Shown: positions 1 to 8,737 of the stretch, piece after piece
Layout of the letters: every line of letters starts with the position of its first letter
How positions within the stretch are numbered: the first letter of the stretch is position 1
From: Verrucomicrobiota bacterium
GTDB lineage: Bacteria > Verrucomicrobiota > Verrucomicrobiia > Limisphaerales > J093
Assembly (NCBI GenBank): GCA_022710935.1
Contig: JAKLFY010000001.1
Span: 186,001-250,000 of the forward strand
Length of the DNA: 64,000 nucleotides
Reading direction: 5' to 3'
Translations under genes and position numbers: made by a program
The notes under the pieces: model-generated
The model's input: only the letters and a program-made list of their open reading frames with translations
What the model was told of the DNA's origin: nothing
The model's database searches: none

Positions 1-125
1 GTCACGACTAACGCGGGTCGCCCCGGTGTTCGCACCGGGGCGCGGATTGAAACCTTACGACAGCATCGACGTTTGCGGCGGGGGACATGTCGCCCCGGTG
101 TTCGCACCGGGGCGCGGATTGAAAC

Positions 126-160
126 TGGGACGTGTCGAGCCGGGCCGGCGTCGGGCGGCG
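126..160 (+). repeat. CRISPR spacer 2, near-duplicate of spacer 26
   Basis: This 35-bp spacer matches the spacer at 1843-1877 at 34 of 35 positions. The one difference is C at 152 against G at 1869. The two copies are 24 units apart and their flanking spacers differ, so a simple segmental duplication of the array is unlikely. Confidence 0.97.
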
Positions 161-1842
161 GTCGCCCCGGTGTTCGCACCGGGGCGCGGATTGAAACCGC
201 ATCAAGTGAACTGCACCATGCAAGCCGCTTGGTCGCCCCGGTGTTCGCACCGGGGCGCGGATTGAAACACCTTGCGCCCCTCGCCAAGAATCCTAGCTTT
301 CGCGTCGCCCCGGTGTTCGCACCGGGGCGCGGATTGAAACAGCGTTAGCGCATCGCGGTCCAAGGTCCAAAGCAGTCGCCCCGGTGTTCGCACCGGGGCG
401 CGGATTGAAACTCTTGACTACTTGGCGGCAATCGGGCGGGCATGGGGTCGCCCCGGTGTTCGCACCGGGGCGCGGATTGAAACAAACCGCGGCGTGAAAT
501 GCGCCACTATCGCCGCCCGTCGCCCCGGTGTTCGCACCGGGGCGCGGATTGAAACTATCCGGTTGCTGGTCCGCAACGTCGCCGTCCAGCGGGTCGCCCC
601 GGTGTTCGCACCGGGGCGCGGATTGAAACTCTGAGGATGAGGGGCCCGAGTACGACGGCGGCAGTCGCCCCGGTGTTCGCACCGGGGCGCGGATTGAAAC
701 CATGAGGATTTGATTTCCATCGGGGTGGTTCCTTGTCGCCCCGGTGTTCGCACCGGGGCGCGGATTGAAACTATAAGGGCAGCTTGATCCGCGCAATGCG
801 GATCAGTCGCCCCGGTGTTCGCACCGGGGCGCGGATTGAAACAAGGATTCTTTCGCCAACTTTTCGGCGCGGATTGGTCGCCCCGGTGTTCGCACCGGGG
901 CGCGGATTGAAACTACGATACATGCAGACGTCAAGCTGTTTTTGCGAGTCGCCCCGGTGTTCGCACCGGGGCGCGGATTGAAACGACCCGAAAGGCGCGC
1001 ACACCATGCAGGCCGCCCGTCGCCCCGGTGTTCGCACCGGGGCGCGGATTGAAACCGAGTCGAATGGAGCGATGAGGGGCGCGCGGCGATGTCGCCCCGG
1101 TGTTCGCACCGGGGCGCGGATTGAAACGTGAGCCAGCCGGCGGTGTTCGTGGACGCTGCAGTCGCCCCGGTGTTCGCACCGGGGCGCGGATTGAAACTTC
1201 GCCGCATGGCAATGCCTACGGAGGATTCATGCGTCGCCCCGGTGTTCGCACCGGGGCGCGGATTGAAACATCCGGGAGCAGGTTCGGGCGTTCGCCCTTT
1301 GCGGTCGCCCCGGTGTTCGCACCGGGGCGCGGATTGAAACGGGCCGAATCGCGCCGATCCTCCAGCGGACCACCAGTCGCCCCGGTGTTCGCACCGGGGC
1401 GCGGATTGAAACTTGCCCGTGCCGTTTGGCGCCAGCACGACCAGGATGTCGCCCCGGTGTTCGCACCGGGGCGCGGATTGAAACATCTCGAAGAACGGAT
1501 GCCGGTCGTCTCGAGGGGTCGCCCCGGTGTTCGCACCGGGGCGCGGATTGAAACCCCATAGCGCCTGGGTCGGCAGCGTTAAGCCCTAGTCGCCCCGGTG
1601 TTCGCACCGGGGCGCGGATTGAAACTCCAGGTTGGTGAGCATCAGTACGCATTCACCGGGTCGCCCCGGTGTTCGCACCGGGGCGCGGATTGAAACGTTC
1701 CCTACGGTTGGGCTGTGGTGAGTACCACAGCCAGTCGCCCCGGTGTTCGCACCGGGGCGCGGATTGAAACATCAAGAGGAGGAAAGAGGCGTGAGCCACG
1801 GATGAGTCGCCCCGGTGTTCGCACCGGGGCGCGGATTGAAAC

Positions 1843-1877
1843 TGGGACGTGTCGAGCCGGGCCGGCGTGGGGCGGCG
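1843..1877 (+). repeat. CRISPR spacer 26, near-duplicate of spacer 2
   Basis: This is the older of the pair if the leader is on the left. It is the same length and in the same register as spacer 2 (126-160), with one substitution at 1869. The shared ends suggest capture at the same protospacer-adjacent site from two variants of one mobile element. Confidence 0.97.
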
Positions 1878-2378
1878 GTCGCCCCGGTGTTCGCACCGGG
1901 GCGCGGATTGAAACTTTTGGAGGGCGTGAAAGATAGGTTCCCGCGGGAGTCGCCCCGGTGTTCGCACCGGGGCGCGGATTGAAACTACGTCAGCCGTCAG
2001 ACTCTCGCTGTGAGCCGCAAGTCGCCCCGGTGTTCGCACCGGGGCGCGGATTGAAACCTGGCTATCGTGGGCGGCGATGATCCTGCCGGACGGGTCGCCC
2101 CGGTGTTCGCACCGGGGCGCGGATTGAAACAGGTCGAGGTCGTGGTCGCCGAGGCCGGCGATCCGTCGCCCCGGTGTTCGCACCGGGGCGCGGATTGAAA
2201 CGTACTTATCGCGAGCGCGTTCGGCGAGCTGTGCGCGTCGCCCCGGTGTTCGCACCGGGGCGCGGATTGAAACATCGCAAGTTACGTCGGGCGCACGATC
2301 GAGTGGGGTCGCCCCGGTGTTCGCACCGGGGCGCGGATTGAAACTGCGCCACCCGCGCCCACCTCTCGCACCCGCGAG

Positions 2379-2415
2379 GTCGCCCCGGTGTTCGCACCGG
2401 GGCGTGGAGCGGGCA
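2379..2415 (+). repeat. Degenerate terminal CRISPR repeat
   Basis: The first 26 bases match the consensus repeat. From 2405 the sequence reads TGGAGC instead of CGGATTGAAAC. A decayed repeat normally marks the leader-distal end, which sets the array's orientation. Confidence 0.9.
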
Positions 2416-2527
2416 GTGGGAGGGGGGCTGACCAGCAGAGTTGTCCGCGCCAGCGCTCCGAAATTCGCCCGTTACCGCGAGCTCGTTTCGGGATTAGAAA
2501 TCACGCCCGTTCAGTTCTCGTAGTCCC

Positions 2528-2734
2528 ATGAGCGTCACGACACAGACCCTCATTGAGGAAATCAAGACCGCCCCGGAGAGCGTGCAGCGCGAGCTGTTTG
2601 ACTTCGTGGTCTTCCTGAAAGCGCGCCTCAATGCGCAGGCCGAAGGAGCGGAAAACCTGCTGCCGCTGGCGGAAACTGCCTGGGCTGCCGACTGGAGCAC
2701 CGCAGAGGAGGACGAAGCATGGCGCGATTTGTAA
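2528..2734 (+). CDS. DUF2281-like antitoxin
   Basis: This is a 68-residue acidic protein. Its N-terminal part (TQTLIEEIKTAPESVQRELFDFVVFLKARL) is the helical LPxxxxxEVLDFVEFL-type pattern seen in DUF2281 and related small antitoxins. The C-terminal tail is acidic (STAEEDEAWRDL), as expected of a toxin-binding segment. Its last 16 bases overlap the start of the toxin fragment at 2719, the usual arrangement of a coupled toxin-antitoxin pair. In the family such proteins neutralise the toxin and repress their own promoter; neither role is shown here. It lies about 110 bp beyond the end of the CRISPR array. Confidence 0.7.
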   Translation: MSVTTQTLIEEIKTAPESVQRELFDFVVFLKARLNAQAEGAENLLPLAETAWAADWSTAEEDEAWRDL

Positions 2735-2877
2735 GCGGCGACGTTGTCGTTGTGCCGTTCCCGTTCACTGACCTGACCAGCGCCAAGGTCCGGCCGGCAA
2801 TCGTGCTCGCCGCCGTGACGCGCGGTGACGTGATCCTTCGCCAGATTACCAGTCAGACCGCCTACAGTAGGAGGTGA
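2719..2877 (+). pseudogene. Truncated MazF/PemK-type toxin
   Basis: The ATG at 2719 lies inside the antitoxin's 3' end, with a strong ribosome-binding site (GAGGAGG) just upstream. The 52 residues begin MARFVSGDVVVVPFPFTDLT and continue SAKVRPAIVLA...VILRQITSQT. This is the N-terminal half of a MazF/PemK endoribonuclease, including the conserved G-D-V-V-V-V-P-F-P and K-x-R-P-A motifs. Full toxins are about 110 residues. Here a TGA at 2875 stops the frame exactly where cas4-like sequence begins, so a deletion seems to have joined the front of the toxin gene to the middle of cas4. It is probably inactive, while the antitoxin is retained. Confidence 0.8.
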
Positions 2878-3229
2878 GGCAGGGCGTCACGTTGTTGCGC
2901 GCCCTGCCGGTGTTCTCGGTGCGGCTGGGCCTCAACGGCAAATGCGACATCGTCGAGGCCGAGCCCGGGCGGGCCATCTCGAATTTCAAATTTCAAATTT
3001 CAGATTCCTGAAGCCGGTCGAGTTCAAGCTGGGGCGGCGGCGGTGGGAGAACGGCTCAGCCCAACTCTGCTCCCAGGCGCTCTGCCTCGATGAGATGTTC
3101 CCAATCCCGGTGCCACGCAGCGCCGTCTTCCATGCGGACAGCAAACGCCGACGTGAGGTCGGGTTCACGCCCGAGCTGCGGGCCTTGACCAAGCGGGCGG
3201 TGGAGGAACTCCGCGCCCTCTTTGGGCAA
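2866..3229 (+). pseudogene. cas4: cas4 remnant, frameshifted by an AT-rich insertion
   Basis: Two frames together give the middle and end of a RecB-like Cas4 nuclease. The first (to about 2975) reads LLRALPVFSVRLGLNGKCDIVEAE. After the repeat at 2976-3010, the next frame reads PVEFKLGRRRWENGSAQLCSQALCLDEM and KRRREVGFTPELRALTKRAVEELRALF. Cas4 has G-x-x-D-x-V-E, then PVEYKxG (the QhXXY-type nuclease core), then QLCAQALCLEE, and a final cysteine cluster. The N-terminus and the C-terminal Fe-S cysteines are missing. The break between frames falls exactly on the inserted AT-rich tract. In the family Cas4 acts in spacer acquisition, but this copy cannot work. Confidence 0.85.
2976..3010 (+). repeat. 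AT-rich ATTTCAAATTTC tract inside cas4
   Basis: This is a short low-complexity tract of AATTTCAAATTTCAAATTTCAG type in otherwise GC-rich DNA. It interrupts the cas4 remnant and shifts its frame. Related tracts are at 3228-3250 and 5357-5389, with a GC-richer variant at 51604-51662. Confidence 0.8.
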
Positions 3230-3250
3230 TCTCAAATCTCAAATCTCCAA
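3228..3250 (+). repeat. AT-rich ATCTCAAATCTC tract at the cas4/cas1 junction
   Basis: The tract is AATCTCAAATCTCAAATCTC followed by CAA. It sits exactly where recognisable Cas4 ends, between the two cas remnants. Confidence 0.8.
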
Positions 3251-3490
3251 GAGAACAGATTGAATTTGCTGGTGTTGTCAGAGCAGTCCTTCTCGGTGTT
3301 CACGCTCCTGCTCAAGCACCAACGGGATGCGTTTGGCTTCACCATGCGCAGCCGCCGTTCCCCCCGCGACCGAGCGAACTGCCTGTTGTCGTTTCTCTAC
3401 GCCATGGTTCGGCACGATTGCTTGGCCGCATTGACGTCGGCTGGCTTGGACCCGTTCGCAGGCTTCCTGCGTGCCGACCGTCGTCTCCCG
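3251..3490 (+). pseudogene. cas1: cas1 C-terminal remnant
   Basis: In frame with the second cas4 piece, residues from about 3304 read KHQRDAFGFTMRSRRSPRD, RANCLLSFLYAMVRHDCL and TSAGLDPFAGFLRADR. This is the Cas1 integrase core: the R-x-R-R-P-P-x-D-x-x-N-A-L-L-S-F-x-Y helix and the G-L-D-P-x-x-G-F-L-H loop. The N-terminal beta domain and everything after the loop are gone, and the usual catalytic His of the loop reads Arg. The order cas4-cas1 with no stop between them recalls the fused Cas4-Cas1 of type I-G systems, but the junction is a deletion, so the original state is unknown. The first ~50 bases of this span are not recognisable. Confidence 0.85.
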
Positions 3491-3491
3491 T

Positions 3492-5144
3492 TCACTTCCT
3501 CACCGCCCGGTAGAAGCGGTGCGCGAGCTTGTCCGGATCGGTCCAATACTCCTTGCCAGCGGCGTTTGGCGGCCGCGTGTCGAGGTCCGTCCACGTGGCC
3601 AGATCGGCGGAGCCCTGGATGGTGTGACTTAACTCCGGCGGTGCGATGAGGCAGAGCTGGAACTTTCCTTCCGGCGTGACCTCGGCGCGCAACGAGGGCG
3701 GTTCGGGCCCGAGCTTAAGGACCCAATAGTCACCCTGGCTGATGAGCGGCGCCGTCTTCAGGCCGCTGACGGGTGACTGAGACCACCCGGTGAGTAGGAA
3801 ACCGCCGTCCGCCGTGTGTTTGATCCGTTCGCGCGCGAATTGCGGCGCGGCGAACGGCCGCCACTGTTTTCCCTCGATCCCGCTGCCACCGAAGGACTGC
3901 TCCCAGAGTTTGTTGCCTTGGTCGTCGATCCGGACGATCCAGATATCCGACGAGCCGAAGCTGGGGCTGGTCTTGTTCCCACTCGGGACCGAAGTGGAGT
4001 TGCCGGAGAGCAGCCAGCCGCCATCGGGCATCGGCTCAGCGCACGTGCAGACGTCGTCGCCGGCGCCGCCATAGGACCGGTCCCAGAGCTGGTTGCCCTG
4101 GGCGTCGATACGGATCATCCAGTAATCGCAATCGCCGTAGGAGGGACTGGTCTTGGTGCCCTTCGTGGGGTCGGTTTCGGGCGGCGACTCCGAAGTGCCA
4201 AAGACCATGAACCCGCCATCCGCCAGCGGGTGCATGTCCAGGGCCAAATCGGCATCCGCACCGCCATAGGACTTGTCCCAGACCTTGTTTTGCTGCGCGT
4301 CGCACTGGACCACCCAGAAGTCCGATCCCAGAAAGCCATTGCCTGGGTCGTAACCACCGAAGTAGGGGCTGGTCTTGTCACCACACGGCTCGGCACCCGA
4401 GCTGCCGGCGACGATGAAACCGCCGTCCGCCGTCTCCAGAATCCGCAGACCTCCCGCGAGACCACTAGTCAGGCAACCGATCGTCTTGGTCCACATCTGT
4501 TGGCCTTGGGCGTCGAATTTCACGATGCCGTACCAGCCCGCCACCCCCGACACGGCGCCGAGGCCGCAGCCCAGGTAACCGGCGTCGGCGGTTTGCTCGA
4601 AATCCCACCCCCAAAGAGCGGTAAGACCGTCCGGAAGACAAGTTTGGTCCCAGAGCTTGTTGGCGTTTGGGTCATAGCGCACAGCCCACGCATCGACGAG
4701 CCCATGAAGTGGCGCCGTTTGACAGCAACCGGCTGCCGATGTCACATAGCCGGCGAGCATGAACCCGCCGTCGGGGGCGAGGAATACCCGAGAGGCACTC
4801 GAGCCGGGGCCCCAAGCGGGCTCACCGCCACAGGATTTGTCCCATTGCCGGTGGCCCTGGGCGTCGATCTTGATGACCCAGAAGTTGTAGATGTTGGGGC
4901 AGATAGGTACCGTGCGAATGTCGTTGGTCGATCCATACGCGAAACCCGCAATCAGGAAACCGCCGTCAGCGGTCTGGACGAAGTCGTAAGGTATGGCATA
5001 TCCGACACCGTCGATCATACCCGGCCCGTAAGTCGCCTGCCAGACAATGGGCAGGGGACCGTCTGCTTGCGCGTGGCCCGGCGCCGTCGCCAGCGCCAAG
5101 CCGCTGATAACTAACAGGATGTGTATGGTAGATGTGGTCTTCAT
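3492..5144 (-). CDS. Secreted beta-propeller-like repeat protein
   Basis: This is a 550-residue secreted protein. I start it at the ATG at 5144 because MKTTSTIHILLVISGLALAT is a clean signal peptide; an in-frame ATG at 5180 would add 12 charged residues. The body consists of about eight repeats of roughly 55 residues of the form 'W...YGG...D......DGGF...G.S.S......G.DyW..r.D..G'. This is a beta-propeller-like pattern common in secreted proteins. The last ~75 residues (SHTIQGSADLATWTDLDTRP ... HRFYRAVRK) form the small beta domain ending in F-Y-R-A that is frequent at the C-terminus of verrucomicrobial secreted proteins. No catalytic motif is visible. The gene runs antisense to, and abuts, the cas remnant. 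Confidence 0.75.
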   Translation of the reverse strand: MKTTSTIHILLVISGLALATAPGHAQADGPLPIVWQATYGPGMIDGVGYAIPYDFVQTADGGFLIAGFAYGSTNDIRTVPICPNIYNFWVIKIDAQGHRQWDKSCGGEPAWGPGSSASRVFLAPDGGFMLAGYVTSAAGCCQTAPLHGLVDAWAVRYDPNANKLWDQTCLPDGLTALWGWDFEQTADAGYLGCGLGAVSGVAGWYGIVKFDAQGQQMWTKTIGCLTSGLAGGLRILETADGGFIVAGSSGAEPCGDKTSPYFGGYDPGNGFLGSDFWVVQCDAQQNKVWDKSYGGADADLALDMHPLADGGFMVFGTSESPPETDPTKGTKTSPSYGDCDYWMIRIDAQGNQLWDRSYGGAGDDVCTCAEPMPDGGWLLSGNSTSVPSGNKTSPSFGSSDIWIVRIDDQGNKLWEQSFGGSGIEGKQWRPFAAPQFARERIKHTADGGFLLTGWSQSPVSGLKTAPLISQGDYWVLKLGPEPPSLRAEVTPEGKFQLCLIAPPELSHTIQGSADLATWTDLDTRPPNAAGKEYWTDPDKLAHRFYRAVRK

Positions 5145-5485
5145 ATCGGTCTTGTCCGCGAAGGCACCTGCCCTCTCCATATGTTTACGCAGGGTGTCGC
5201 GTGAAGTAACAAGAAAAGTGGAAGAAGGTTGATGTTCGTTGGTGATCGAAGCTTGCTTCGCCGTTCACGCCTCACGGATCACGGTGCAGGATGCCCTGCT
5301 GATCGGCGTGACGCACCGCTTCCGCCACCGTCTTCATCCACGCCGCGCCCCGTGTTCAAATTGAGATTTCAGATCTCAAATCTGAGATCACCTGCGCGGG
5401 GTTCCGCCCAAAAGGGACGCAGAGGCACAGACCCTTAGGCCGCAACCAAGTCGCCGCTTGGCTGTCGAGGCAGCCCGTGTCATAC
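5145..5485. other. Gap between secreted repeat protein and rhamnosidase
   Basis: The gap holds one AT-rich tract (5357-5389) containing the palindrome AGATCTCAAATCT. I see no gene and no clear promoter. Divergent transcription means both neighbours' promoters should lie here. Confidence 0.5.
5357..5389 (+). repeat. AT-rich tract, intergenic copy
   Basis: This tract of AAATTGAGATTTCAGATCTC type has the same composition and word structure as the tracts in the cas4 remnant, here in an intergenic region. Confidence 0.75.
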
Positions 5486-5556
5486 TAGCCCGCATGGTTC
5501 ATCGAGTTGTGACTGCGGCGAAGCCGAAAACTCTCAAATGCGGACTACTGCGGGCT
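5486..5556. repeat. CTAG-ended palindromic element, B-type (copy 1)
   Basis: The element starts TAGCCCGCAT and ends ATGCGG...TGCGGGCT, with GCGAAGCCGAAA inside. The interior closely matches the copy at 53065-53137. It overlaps the start of the rhamnosidase gene and supplies its ATG. Confidence 0.8.
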
Positions 5557-8472
5557 CGAAGCCTGGCCGTACTTGCGGCGGTGTGCGTTTGCTTTCTGTC
5601 GTCGATTCCCGGGCATGGGGCCGAAACGGCCGCCATCCAGCCTGTCGCACTGCGGACGGAGTTCTTGTCCAATCCCCAGGGACTGGACGCTCGGCAGCCG
5701 CGGCTGAGCTGGCAGATCGCGTCCGGGGCGCGCGGGCAGAAGCAGACCGGGTATCGCGTTGTGGTTGCGAGCACGAGCGAGAAACTCGATGCCGAGGATG
5801 GGGACCTCTGGGACTCGGGGCGCGTCGCGAGCAGTGAAACAGTCAACCTCGTCTATGCCGGACGACCGCTGACCTCGCGGCAGACCTGTTTCTGGAAGGT
5901 CAAGGTGTGGGACGCCGAGGGCAAGCCCGGCGATTGGAGCCGCCCGGCCCGCTGGACCATGGGCTTGCTCGAAGGGTCCGACTGGCAGGCCCATTGGATC
6001 TCCTTCAAAGACACGTCTCCCCTGCACGCGGCGCGCGACCGGCTTTTTCTGCCGCCGGCGCGGCATTACCGAAGGGCCTTCAATCTCGAGCGCGAGGTGC
6101 GGCGGGCGACGCTTTACGGTTCAGCGCTCGGGTTGGCCGAGTATCATCTCAACGGCCAGCGCGTGGGCGACGCGTATTTCGAGCCCGGGTGGGCCGACTA
6201 CCGACGCCGCGTCCACTATCGCACCCATGACGTGACTTCCCAGATCCGCCGCGGCCCCAACCGCATCGGCGCCATTGTCGCCGACGGCTGGTATGCGGGG
6301 TACGTGGGGTATGGCTTGCTGGTGGGGTACGGTCCGAACAAAGCCGGCCGCTGTTTTTACGGGAAGACGCCCGCACTCCTGGCTCAACTTGAAATCGAAT
6401 ACGCCGACGGCTCGCGCGAAACGATCGGGACCGACGCCTCGTGGCAGGTGAGCGGCGATGGGCCGATTCGCGAAGCCGACCTGATCATGGGCGAGGCGTA
6501 CGATGCGCGTCGGGAAGATGCCGGCTGGTGCTCCGCCAGCCCGGCCGCGGCGGGCGGGGGGGCAGCCGCCTCGGCCTGGACTTGGGAACAGGCCATTCGG
6601 GCTGAGGACAACGGGAGCACGAAGGCCCTGTTTTCGGACACATTGGGCAATCGGGAGGTCGAGTTGGGGTTCCAGCGTCCGCCGCGTCTCCAATTCTACG
6701 CCGCACCGCCCATCCGCGTCACGCAGGCGTTGCCGGCCCTGCGCCGCAGCGAACCGGAACCCGGTGTGTTCATCTTCGATTTCGGGCAGAACTTTGCCGG
6801 CATTGTCCGGATCGGCGTCCAAGGGCCGGCCGGGGCGACGGTGCGGCTGCGATTCGGCGAGATGCTGCATGCGGATGGCCGGCTGATGACCGAGAACCTG
6901 CGCCGCGCCCGCGCGACGGATTTCTACACGCTGCGGGGCGATCCGCGGGGCGAGACCTGGCAGCCGCGCTTCACCTATCATGGATTTCAGTATGTCGAGG
7001 TGAGGGGGTTGGCCGAGGCGCCCGGTTTGGACTCCGTGACCGGGTTGGTGCTGCACAACGACACGCCGCTGGCGGGCGAGTTTGCCTGTTCGGACGAGGT
7101 GATGACGCGTTTCTGGAAGAACACCCAATGGACCCAGCGCGCCAACTTCATCGAGATGCCCACCGACTGCCCCCAGCGCGACGAGCGGCTCGGCTGGATG
7201 GGCGACGCCCAAATCTATGCGGCCACCGCCTGTTTCAACGCCGATGTCGCCGCGTTCTTCACCAAATGGCTCGATGACGTCGACGAGGCCCAGCGCGATT
7301 TCGGTCCATACCCCGATTACTGCCCCTACCCCATGGCCCATGGCGCTCCGGGACAAACCTGGGGAACGGCCTGGACCGACGCGGGGATCATCTGCCCCTG
7401 GACCATGTGGATGGCCTACGGCGACACGCGCGTCATCGAACGTCATTGGGCCTCGATGACGCGGTTCATGGACTGGCGCAAGCAACGGGCGCCGGATCTG
7501 CGGGGGCGCAAGGACGGCAACACGTGGGGCGACTGGCTCAACGTGAACGAGGAAACGCCGATCGAGATGATCGATGCCGCCTATTTCGTCCACGACGCCC
7601 AGTTGATGGCCGAGATGGCCGGTGCGATTGGCCGGACCGCCGAGTCACAGGCCTATCGCGATCTGCACAAGCGGCTGGCCGCGCAATTCGCCAGCGACTC
7701 CCTGCGTCCGGACGGCACCCTCGAGGTCGACACGCAAACCGCCTATGTGTTAGCCGCCCGCCTGGCGGGCATCCCGGTTACTCGGGGCACGGGGATTGTG
7801 ACGCACCTGGCCGACAAGATCGCCAAGAACGAGCACCGCATGGCCACGGGCTTTCTGGGGACGAAGCACCTGCTCCCGGCCCTGACTGAGGGCGGCTACG
7901 ACGACCTGGCCGCGCGCCTGTTCCAGAGCCGGCGGTTCCCGTCCTGGGGCTACGAGGTGGTCAACGGGGCTACGACCGTCTGGGAGCGCTGGGACAGCTA
8001 CACCAAGGAACACGGCTTCAACGGTGCAAGCGGCAATCAGAATGCCGCGATGAACAGCTTCAGCCATTACGCCTTCGGCGCCGTCATGGAATGGGCCTTC
8101 CGCAACCTTGCCGGCATCAACACCGAGGGGCCGGGTTACAGCCGGATTGTGATTCACCCGCGCCCGCCGGCGCCCGGCAGCAATCCCGAACAAACACCCA
8201 TTCATTGGGTGAAAGCCGAGTACCACAGCATTCGCGGGCTGATCCGGTCGGAATGGCGTCGGGACGCCGACACCTTCGAATTGCGGGTCAGCATCCCTGG
8301 GAACACGACTGCGACGGTGTCTTTGCCGGCGTTGAACACGGACTCGATCCGCGAGAGCGGTCAGCCGCTGGCAGCCGCCCAGGGGGTGCGGCAGTTGCGT
8401 CAGGAAGACGGTCGAACGATTCTGGCGGTGGAATCCGGGGATTACCGATTCACGTCGAGCCTGTCGCGCTAG
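5494..8472 (+). CDS. Alpha-L-rhamnosidase, GH78, secreted
   Basis: This 992-residue enzyme should remove terminal alpha-L-rhamnose from plant or algal glycans outside the cytoplasm. The start at 5494 (ATG) leaves a basic N-region and the hydrophobic stretch SLAVLAAVCVCFLSSIPG, a signal peptide. An upstream in-frame TTG at 5458 is possible. GH78 architecture follows: N-terminal beta domains (Fn3-like opening PRLSWQIASG), a carbohydrate-binding-like beta domain, then the (alpha/alpha)6 catalytic barrel. The barrel holds the family motif DCPQRDERLGWMGDAQ near residue 560 (acid residues) and TTVWERWDSYT near residue 830 (proposed general base Glu), followed by a C-terminal beta domain. Its stop codon TAG is the first base of a repeat element. 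An L-rhamnose mutarotase is encoded at 52730. Confidence 0.93.
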   Translation: MVHRVVTAAKPKTLKCGLLRARSLAVLAAVCVCFLSSIPGHGAETAAIQPVALRTEFLSNPQGLDARQPRLSWQIASGARGQKQTGYRVVVASTSEKLDAEDGDLWDSGRVASSETVNLVYAGRPLTSRQTCFWKVKVWDAEGKPGDWSRPARWTMGLLEGSDWQAHWISFKDTSPLHAARDRLFLPPARHYRRAFNLEREVRRATLYGSALGLAEYHLNGQRVGDAYFEPGWADYRRRVHYRTHDVTSQIRRGPNRIGAIVADGWYAGYVGYGLLVGYGPNKAGRCFYGKTPALLAQLEIEYADGSRETIGTDASWQVSGDGPIREADLIMGEAYDARREDAGWCSASPAAAGGGAAASAWTWEQAIRAEDNGSTKALFSDTLGNREVELGFQRPPRLQFYAAPPIRVTQALPALRRSEPEPGVFIFDFGQNFAGIVRIGVQGPAGATVRLRFGEMLHADGRLMTENLRRARATDFYTLRGDPRGETWQPRFTYHGFQYVEVRGLAEAPGLDSVTGLVLHNDTPLAGEFACSDEVMTRFWKNTQWTQRANFIEMPTDCPQRDERLGWMGDAQIYAATACFNADVAAFFTKWLDDVDEAQRDFGPYPDYCPYPMAHGAPGQTWGTAWTDAGIICPWTMWMAYGDTRVIERHWASMTRFMDWRKQRAPDLRGRKDGNTWGDWLNVNEETPIEMIDAAYFVHDAQLMAEMAGAIGRTAESQAYRDLHKRLAAQFASDSLRPDGTLEVDTQTAYVLAARLAGIPVTRGTGIVTHLADKIAKNEHRMATGFLGTKHLLPALTEGGYDDLAARLFQSRRFPSWGYEVVNGATTVWERWDSYTKEHGFNGASGNQNAAMNSFSHYAFGAVMEWAFRNLAGINTEGPGYSRIVIHPRPPAPGSNPEQTPIHWVKAEYHSIRGLIRSEWRRDADTFELRVSIPGNTTATVSLPALNTDSIRESGQPLAAAQGVRQLRQEDGRTILAVESGDYRFTSSLSR

Positions 8473-8543
8473 CCCGCATTTCTCACCAGTCGTGCTCGCC
8501 GCGAAGCCGATGTGAGCGAAAGAGGCTGCCATGCGTGCCAGCC
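8470..8543. repeat. CTAG-ended palindromic element, B-type (copy 2)
   Basis: The element opens TAGCCCGCATTTCTCACCA, with GCGAAGCCGATGTGA inside and a weak complementary end (ATGCGTGCCAGCC). The TAG at 8470-8472 is the stop codon of the rhamnosidase gene. Confidence 0.75.
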
Positions 8544-8737
8544 AAGGCTATTTCACACGTTTGGCGAGGAACCGTAACCGGGTTCGTTTCGGAAGCAAAT
8601 TCGGGCAAATTCAAGTCTTGCCAACCGCGCGGGTTGCAGTCTACGCTCCCCGCTCTTTTGAATCCGCCGATGCGGATGACGCCGGGTCCGCTCGCGATTT
8701 GCGGGGCGGGGTCGGGCGAAGAATCATACACGATATT

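Larger units (their letters stand above)
17..2415 (+). CRISPR. CRISPR array, 34 repeat units, type I-like repeat
   Basis: There are thirty-four copies of a 37-bp direct repeat (GTCGCCCCGGTG...GCGGATTGAAAC), starting at 17, 89, 161, 232 and then about every 71-74 bp to 2308 and 2379. They are separated by 33 unique spacers of about 33-37 bp. Each repeat holds a perfect 10-bp palindrome (CGCCCCGGTG / CACCGGGGCG) around a TTCG loop and ends in GATTGAAAC, the 3' handle typical of type I repeats. The I-C family has the same GTCGC...GGATTGAAAC frame but is usually 32 nt long. The last unit (2379-2415) keeps the 5' half and decays after GGGGCG, so the leader is probably to the left and transcription is on the plus strand. 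Bases 1-16 look like the end of another spacer, so the array probably continues off the window. No intact cas gene is in view. Confidence 0.98.

Noticed and set aside
8-2523. Open frames of 60-230 codons across the CRISPR array on both strands
   Set aside because: They consist of the translated repeat (e.g. RPGVRTGARIET, FQSAPRCEHRGD) alternating with spacers and are not genes.
8600-8660. Possible promoter (TTGCCA, 16 bp, TCTACG) before rpsP
   Set aside because: The -10-like hexamer matches consensus at only three positions, too weak to annotate.
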